9,579 bases of DNA from Clostridia bacterium (lineage in GTDB: Bacteria; Bacillota_A; Clostridia; Christensenellales; Aristaeellaceae), in assembly GCA_017530275.1 (NCBI GenBank), contig JAFXMP010000093.1:1-9579 (forward strand). The letters are read 5' to 3'. The position numbers and the translations under genes are program-made. This document shows, in pieces, positions 6,183-9,579 of this stretch; the first letter of the stretch is position 1; the number at the start of each line of letters is the position of its first letter. Below the pieces are notes generated by a model. It was given only the letters and a program-made list of their open reading frames with translations. It was not told the origin of the DNA and ran no database searches.

Positions 6183-6265
6183 CAGCGCTTGCGCTGGTAA
6201 AAGGGGCTTGGGGGCCATGCTCCCCAACAAGCAAAGTGCAAAAAGTGCTACGTTTGCCCTGCTTG
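6183..6265 (+). other. Candidate oriT: three consecutive hairpins after the relaxase
   Basis: CAGCGC/GCGCTG (6183-6196, 2-base loop), TTGGGG/CCCCAA (6208-6227) and CAAGCA/TGCTTG (6228-6265) follow one another. The third stem extends inward with GTGCAAA against TTTGCCC and leaves AAGTGCTACG as the loop. No T-run follows, so they do not look like terminators. A long imperfect hairpin next to a relaxase gene is the usual form of an oriT, so I prefer this over the site before mobC, but the nick position is not recognisable to me. Confidence 0.45.
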
Positions 6266-6618
6266 CTACTATGCTCCGGGGTCCTTTTCAGGAGGCCATG
6301 GAACCGTGTTCCTAAAAAAAGAAATTTCATTTCGTGAAAACTTTTGGCCCGGAAAGCCCAGTAAAACCGTCATTTCAGAAAAACAGACAGACACAAAAAT
6401 GCCAACAAAGCCTTACGCCGCAACGCTTTCCGAAGTTTTCAAAACGTGAAAACGATTTTGAAGGCCGTGTGATATGGTGACGATGAAAGCCAGAGCGTCA
6501 GGCTTCATCCCATCGACTTCCCGCGCAGGAAAAGCTATCCTGTGCGTTCACATAAAGCCGTCCTGCGTCATGCCGTCGCGAAGCATGATCCGAACGCAGA
6601 GCGGCATCGCAACGCTTC
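6266..6618. other. Gene-free stretch between oriT candidate and helicase promoter region
   Basis: This stretch has no supported gene. It holds two 17-bp direct repeats (described separately) and a five-codon ORF with a good ribosome binding site (ATG at 6298, GGAGG just before it) which overlaps a GGAAC/GTTCC hairpin. A 62-codon frame at 6474-6662 lacks a ribosome binding site and recognisable motifs and I do not call it. Confidence 0.5.
6325..6453. repeat. Pair of 17-bp direct repeats, each an inverted repeat
   Basis: TTTCATTTCGTGAAAAC starts at 6325 and TTTCAAAACGTGAAAAC at 6437, 112 bp apart. Both fit TTTCAWWWCGTGAAAAC and each contains TTTCA/TGAAA arms around 5 bases; the second extends to GTTTTCA/TGAAAAC (6435-6453). 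A looser half copy, TTTCAGAAAAAC, lies at 6373. They look like paired operators or iterons upstream of the helicase gene. Confidence 0.6.
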
Positions 6619-6650
6619 TTGACTGTGTGATCGGACACACAGCCAGATAT
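6619..6650 (+). promoter_or_regulatory. Possible promoter with internal operator before the helicase gene
   Basis: TTGACT (6619-6624) is a good -35 box; the best -10 is AGATAT (6645-6650) at a long 20-base spacing, so the promoter is weak or activator dependent. Between them lies a perfect inverted repeat, CTGTGTG/CACACAG (6623-6642), where a repressor or activator could bind. Confidence 0.35.
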
Positions 6651-6681
6651 CACGACAGCTGAGAATGAACAGGAGAAACTC

Positions 6682-8196
6682 ATGAAAGAAAACGAGAAGC
6701 AGACAACTGAAATAGTAAGTGAAGAAAACGAAAAGTCTGAGAAGAAAAAGATTGTCAGGCAGCCTTGGTGGCCGGATTGGTTCACCGGCAGAACGATCAA
6801 TGAACCGATCTTCTGCCGCGAATTCCTGACAAAGTATCGGCTCGCATACACGGAAAACTCTTTCTTCTCTGTGGAAGGAAAGGTGACGGATGAGAATGCG
6901 CTGCGCGCGGTCATCTACAAAATGGTGGAGCGGTTCGTTGTCACCGGCGTAAGTAAAAAGGTGGATGACATTGTGAAAGCTCTGCGGATCACAGCCCAAG
7001 TGAAAGAGCTGCTGCCGCAAACGGATCGCATTCACGTCAAGAACGGCACGCTGTTCTTAAACGGAACATTCGTGGAGAAGGAGCAAACCTGGAAGGTTTG
7101 CGACGCGGCACCCCAGGAGCAGCAGACGCGGGAAGAGCATGCGCAAGCGCAGCGCAGGGCATGCGAGGTGGGTGAGATCGTCCGATACAGGCTGCCCATA
7201 TCCTTCAATCCGAATGCAAAGTCACCCGAGCGTTGGCTCCGTTTTATCTCCGACCTGCTGCGGCCGGAAGACATTCCCACGCTTCAGGAATTCATCGGCT
7301 ACTGTCTGATCCCCAGCAACGCCGGACAGAAGATGCTGGTGATCAAGGGCAGCGGCGGCGAAGGCAAAAGCCAGATCGGCAATGTGCTGTCCAAACTGTT
7401 CGGCGCATACGCCAAGGATGGCAGCGTGGGAAAGATTTCAGAAAACCGATTTGCCCGCGCTGACCTGGAGCACGTGCTGCTGATGATCGACGACGACATG
7501 CGATTGGAAGCGCTGCGCCAGACCAACTACGTGAAATCCATCGTCACCGCGAAAAGCAAAATGGATCTGGAACGCAAGGGCAAACAGAGCTATCAGGGCT
7601 GGATGACGGCGCGCGTCATGGCGTTTTCCAACGGCGATCTGATGTCGCTGTTCGACCGGAGCGATGGCTTCTTCCGCCGGCAGCTGATCCTGACTACCAA
7701 GCGGAAGCCGCCTGACCGGGCGGATGATCCCGAGCTTGCCGACAAGCTGTGCGAAGAATTGGAGGGCATCTTTCTCTGGGCCTTCGAGGGATTGCAGCGG
7801 CTGGTGAAGAACAACTTCCGCTTTACGGAAAGCGACCAGGCGCGTGTGAACCGGGAGGCAGTGAAGAAGGACGCCAACAACGTGGAGCTGTTCCTGGAGT
7901 CGAAGGGGTACATCACCCGCGGGCTGGACTGCTCCGTCAGTTCCAAAGAGCTGGGCGACGTGTACCACACCTGGTGTGAGGAGAATGCGTACCCGGCGCT
8001 GAAAAGCAAAACGCTGGTCGAGCAACTGGTAGCCAATCAGGAAAAGTACGGCATCCAATACACCACGCATCTCATCAATAGCGCCGGCCGCCAGGTCAGG
8101 GGCTTCAAAGGAATCGGATCGCTGATCAAGACATCTGGCTTTTCATCGGGCGGATGGCAGCAGGTGGACCCGGGCGATAACCCGTTCAAAACTTGA
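6682..8196 (+). CDS. D5/P4-type SF3 replicative helicase (primase-helicase family, no primase domain seen)
   Basis: A 504-residue superfamily 3 helicase that would melt the element's origin and drive replication of the excised circle. After a charged N-terminal tail, a D5_N-like region includes HVKNGTLFLNG (118-128) and RLPISFNPNAKSPERW. The ATPase has Walker A GSGGEGKS (223-230), Walker B LLMIDDDM (266-273), sensor-1 FSNGD (315-319) and an arginine-finger region FDRSDGFFRR (324-333). The C-terminal ~100 residues probably form a winged helix that contacts DNA. P4 alpha-like proteins carry an N-terminal primase or Toprim part; none is visible here, so this is a helicase-only version or relies on a host primase. 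The start has AGGAG six bases upstream. The repeat-rich stretch directly after it is the likely target. Annotations usually call such genes 'phage/plasmid primase, P4 family'. Confidence 0.9.
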   Translation: MKENEKQTTEIVSEENEKSEKKKIVRQPWWPDWFTGRTINEPIFCREFLTKYRLAYTENSFFSVEGKVTDENALRAVIYKMVERFVVTGVSKKVDDIVKALRITAQVKELLPQTDRIHVKNGTLFLNGTFVEKEQTWKVCDAAPQEQQTREEHAQAQRRACEVGEIVRYRLPISFNPNAKSPERWLRFISDLLRPEDIPTLQEFIGYCLIPSNAGQKMLVIKGSGGEGKSQIGNVLSKLFGAYAKDGSVGKISENRFARADLEHVLLMIDDDMRLEALRQTNYVKSIVTAKSKMDLERKGKQSYQGWMTARVMAFSNGDLMSLFDRSDGFFRRQLILTTKRKPPDRADDPELADKLCEELEGIFLWAFEGLQRLVKNNFRFTESDQARVNREAVKKDANNVELFLESKGYITRGLDCSVSSKELGDVYHTWCEENAYPALKSKTLVEQLVANQEKYGIQYTTHLINSAGRQVRGFKGIGSLIKTSGFSSGGWQQVDPGDNPFKT

Positions 8197-8217
8197 TAAG
8201 GAGTTTTGAGCAAAACA

Positions 8218-8278
8218 ATGCGTCCATGCGTCCCACGGGACAGCAGGACAGGGCGCTGGACGGGACGCATGGACGCAT
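8218..8278. repeat. 17-bp perfect inverted repeat made of tandem ATGCGTCC units
   Basis: ATGCGTCCATGCGTCCC (8218-8234) and its exact reverse complement (8262-8278) flank a 27-base spacer. Each arm is two tandem ATGCGTCC units, so the locus holds four copies, two in each direction; the spacer adds further GGGAC and GGAC words. There is no T-run, so it is unlikely to be only a terminator. Starting 21 bp after the helicase stop, it fits iterons of a replication origin. Confidence 0.8.
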
Positions 8279-8334
8279 CAAATGAAGGGAAAAGAGCTTT
8301 TACAAAATGGAAAAGCAGCTTACGTAAACCCGAT

Positions 8335-8469
8335 TTGTTACCGGTTGAAACGATTTAGGAAAGAAAAAGTCCTTATTTTTCAGGGGGATCCGGGCACAAA
8401 AAAGGGCGATTCTGAAGGTGGATGATAAATATATCGTCCCCGTTAAAATCCGATTCTAACCGGTAACAA
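8335..8469. repeat. 12-bp perfect inverted repeat, 111 bp apart
   Basis: TTGTTACCGGTT (8335-8346) and AACCGGTAACAA (8458-8469) are exact reverse complements; each contains the palindrome ACCGGT. The second copy ends 31 bp before the Xis-like gene, so the pair may be origin iterons, an operator pair that loops, or Xis/Int arm sites. Confidence 0.7.
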
Positions 8470-8500
8470 CCGACAGAATGACATCACAGGAGGACACAGA

Positions 8501-8716
8501 ATGAACTACACCACCAAAGAAATGTACAGTATGGTGCTGAAAGAATACCCGGACATCATGGACATCGGAATCATGTGCCGGGCGCTGCGCATCAGCGAAA
8601 AGACCGGCTATAAGCTGATCAAAAGCGGCCAGATTACAGCGCTGAAAGTGGGCCGCGCCTACCGGATTCCCAAGATGCACGTTTTATCCTATCTGAAACT
8701 GATGAACGCAGCGTAA
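8501..8716 (+). CDS. Excisionase-like small helix-turn-helix protein
   Basis: A 71-residue protein with a MerR/excisionase-type winged HTH (HTH_17 family): IGIMCRALRISEKTGYKLIK is the HTH, SGQITALKVGRAYRIP the wing, followed by a last helix (KMHVLSYLKLMNA). Such proteins bind and bend attachment-site DNA so that the integrase excises the element; some act as transcription regulators instead. AGGAGG at 8488-8493 gives a clear start. It lies 91 bp before the integrase on the same strand, the usual Xis-Int arrangement, which supports the directionality-factor role. Confidence 0.85.
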   Translation: MNYTTKEMYSMVLKEYPDIMDIGIMCRALRISEKTGYKLIKSGQITALKVGRAYRIPKMHVLSYLKLMNAA

Positions 8717-8727
8717 ATCTTTGAGTT

Positions 8728-8784
8728 CGAACCTTGCGCCGCTGGCACGATTGGTGTAAACTGGTCATGTCAACGGCAGGTTCG
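8728..8784. repeat. Inverted 7-mers between the Xis-like gene and the integrase
   Basis: CGAACCT (8728-8734) and AGGTTCG (8778-8784) are inverted across 43 bp, and the first is part of the palindrome-like GAGTTCGAACC. They could be binding sites for Int or Xis, or arms of a leader structure ahead of the integrase. The support is weak because the words are short. Confidence 0.35.
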
Positions 8785-8807
8785 GTCCCGCTGCGAAAGG
8801 AGGACAT

Positions 8808-9579
8808 ATGGTAGCAGGACACCTGCAGGAAAAGAAAGGTCTTTTCTATATCGTACTCAGTTATCAGGACGTTGATAACAATCGGAAAACCAAGTGGATT
8901 CCCACCAACTTGCCGGTGAAGGGCAACAAGAAACGGGCGGAGCTGATGCTCTGGGAGGCCAGGGAAAAATTCAAGCCGCCGGTGGGGCGTGGTGCGATGC
9001 ACAGCGACATGCCCTTCTGCGAATACCTGGAGGAATGGCTCAAGATAGTCAAGGGCTCTGTTCGTCCGGCCACGCTGGCAAGCTACGCTTCCATGGTCAA
9101 GTTTCCCATTAGGCCGTACTTCGAGAAGAAGCACATCGCCCTGGGCGATCTCAAGGCGGTGCACATCCAGAAGTTCTACACGGATCAGCTGGAGCGGGTT
9201 TCGCCCAACAGCGTCATCCACTACCACGCCGTGATCCACAAGGCGCTGAAATACGCCGTGAAGGTAGAACTGCTGAACGCCAATCCGGCGGATCGGGTGG
9301 AGCTGCCCAAGAAGGAAAAATTCCTCTCCGATTACTACGACGGGGACGAGATCAACCATCTGTTCGAGCTGGTGGAAGGCACCGACCTGGAATTGCCCGT
9401 TAAGCTGGCGGCCTTCTACGGGCTGCGGCGCAGCGAGGTGATCGGCCTTCGGTGGTGCGCAGTGGATTTCCAGAAGAACACCATCACCATCGATCACACC
9501 GTGACTGCCGTGGAGATGGACGGCAGGAAGGTAGAGATGGCTTCCGACACGACCAAAACCAAATCCAGCCTGCGTACGC
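8808..9579 (+). CDS. int: Tyrosine recombinase (integrase), 3' part cut by window edge
   Basis: A site-specific recombinase that would integrate and excise the element; 257 codons are visible and the frame is open at the window end. Domains in order: an AP2-like arm-binding domain (about 1-55, LFYIVLSYQD then WIPTNLPVKGNKKRAE), a SAM-like core-binding domain (about 65-165, FCEYLEEWLKIVKGSVRPAT and later NSVIHYHAVIHKALKYAV), then the catalytic domain with AAFYGLRRSEVIGLRW, where R207 is the first catalytic arginine, and TTKTKSSLRT near the edge with the catalytic lysine region. The HxxR and the nucleophilic Tyr lie beyond 9579; family length is about 380-420 residues. AAAGGAGG sits just before ATG 8808. 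The layout (arm-binding N-terminus, adjacent Xis) is that of Tn916/phage-like integrases of Firmicutes. The attachment site is expected to the right of the window. Confidence 0.93.
   Translation, partial: MVAGHLQEKKGLFYIVLSYQDVDNNRKTKWIPTNLPVKGNKKRAELMLWEAREKFKPPVGRGAMHSDMPFCEYLEEWLKIVKGSVRPATLASYASMVKFPIRPYFEKKHIALGDLKAVHIQKFYTDQLERVSPNSVIHYHAVIHKALKYAVKVELLNANPADRVELPKKEKFLSDYYDGDEINHLFELVEGTDLELPVKLAAFYGLRRSEVIGLRWCAVDFQKNTITIDHTVTAVEMDGRKVEMASDTTKTKSSLRT

Larger units (their letters stand above)
8197..8487. other. Candidate replication origin next to the helicase gene
   Basis: This gene-free stretch has GC-rich inverted iterons (8218-8278), then a more AT-rich part (about 8280-8385), then a second set of repeats: TTGTTACCGGTT (8335-8346) repeated inverted as AACCGGTAACAA (8458-8469), and a GGATGATA/TATCGTCC stem (8420-8439). 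Two repeat sets around an easily melted part next to the initiator helicase gene is the known plan of SaPI-type origins. This is inference from layout. Confidence 0.45.

Noticed and set aside
6474..6662. 62-codon plus-strand frame before the helicase
   Set aside because: There is no ribosome binding site, no recognisable motif, and it covers the putative promoter region of the helicase gene.
8218..8278. Simple transcription terminator of the helicase gene
   Set aside because: The stem is strong but the loop is 27 bases, no T-run follows, and the arms are built of tandem repeats, which fits binding sites better.
8723..8735. GAGTTCGAACC resembling a tRNA T-arm, possible tRNA or attachment site
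   Set aside because: No acceptor stem, D-arm or anticodon arm can be built around it, and the attachment site should lie on the far side of the integrase.

Overview
The window looks like part of an integrative and mobilizable element (or a Tn1549-like conjugative island) in a low-to-mid GC Gram-positive bacterium, most likely a gut Clostridia/Firmicutes lineage. The reasons are strong AGGAGG-type ribosome binding sites before almost every gene, a MobC/MOBP relaxase pair that resembles the Tn1549 family, an SF3 helicase of the D5/P4 type, and a small excisionase-like HTH protein directly before a tyrosine integrase. The family calls come from reading motifs, not from a database search.

Layout. 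On the minus strand, right to left, lies a cargo operon: a small Xre-type repressor (2589-2380), a GIY-YIG endonuclease-like protein with a C-terminal RAMA/DUF4357-like tail (2355-1702), and a type I restriction HsdR subunit (1672 to beyond base 1). A good promoter (2637-2665) carries a perfect 17-bp palindrome over its -35 box, so the operon is probably autorepressed by the Xre protein. On the plus strand lie mobC (4369-4716), the relaxase (4728-6167), the SF3 helicase (6682-8196), an Xis-like HTH gene (8501-8716) and the integrase (8808 to beyond 9579).

The most unusual part is the 1.8-kb gene-free stretch 2590-4368 between cargo and mobilization genes. It contains (i) 12-bp repeats alternating with three 19-bp palindromes (2808-2947); (ii) eight in-register 10-bp purine repeats that also form a canonical G-quadruplex motif (3025-3104); (iii) two terminator-like hairpins (3144-3213); and (iv) an array of eight copies of a ~46-bp element (about 3239-3998), in which seven copies keep exactly 36 bp between a TTTTC-like block and a CAT. 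Three consecutive units (3-5) are repeated as units 6-8 with a ~300-310 bp offset. I see no convincing protein in it.

Two other non-coding stretches are also structured. After the relaxase (6168-6681) there are three hairpins that look like an oriT candidate and a 17-bp direct repeat, TTTCAWWWCGTGAAAAC. After the helicase (8197-8500) there is a 17-bp perfect inverted repeat built from tandem ATGCGTCC units, then an AT-rich part and a 12-bp inverted repeat. This layout recalls the origins next to the Rep helicase in phage-inducible islands such as SaPIs.

How the parts may work together (inference): Int and Xis move the element in and out of the chromosome, the SF3 helicase replicates the excised circle from the adjacent repeats, MobC and the relaxase nick an oriT for transfer by a helper conjugation machine, and the restriction operon is defence or stabilization cargo. 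The repeat-rich 2.8-4.0 kb stretch may be a replication, partition or regulatory-RNA locus; its role is unknown.
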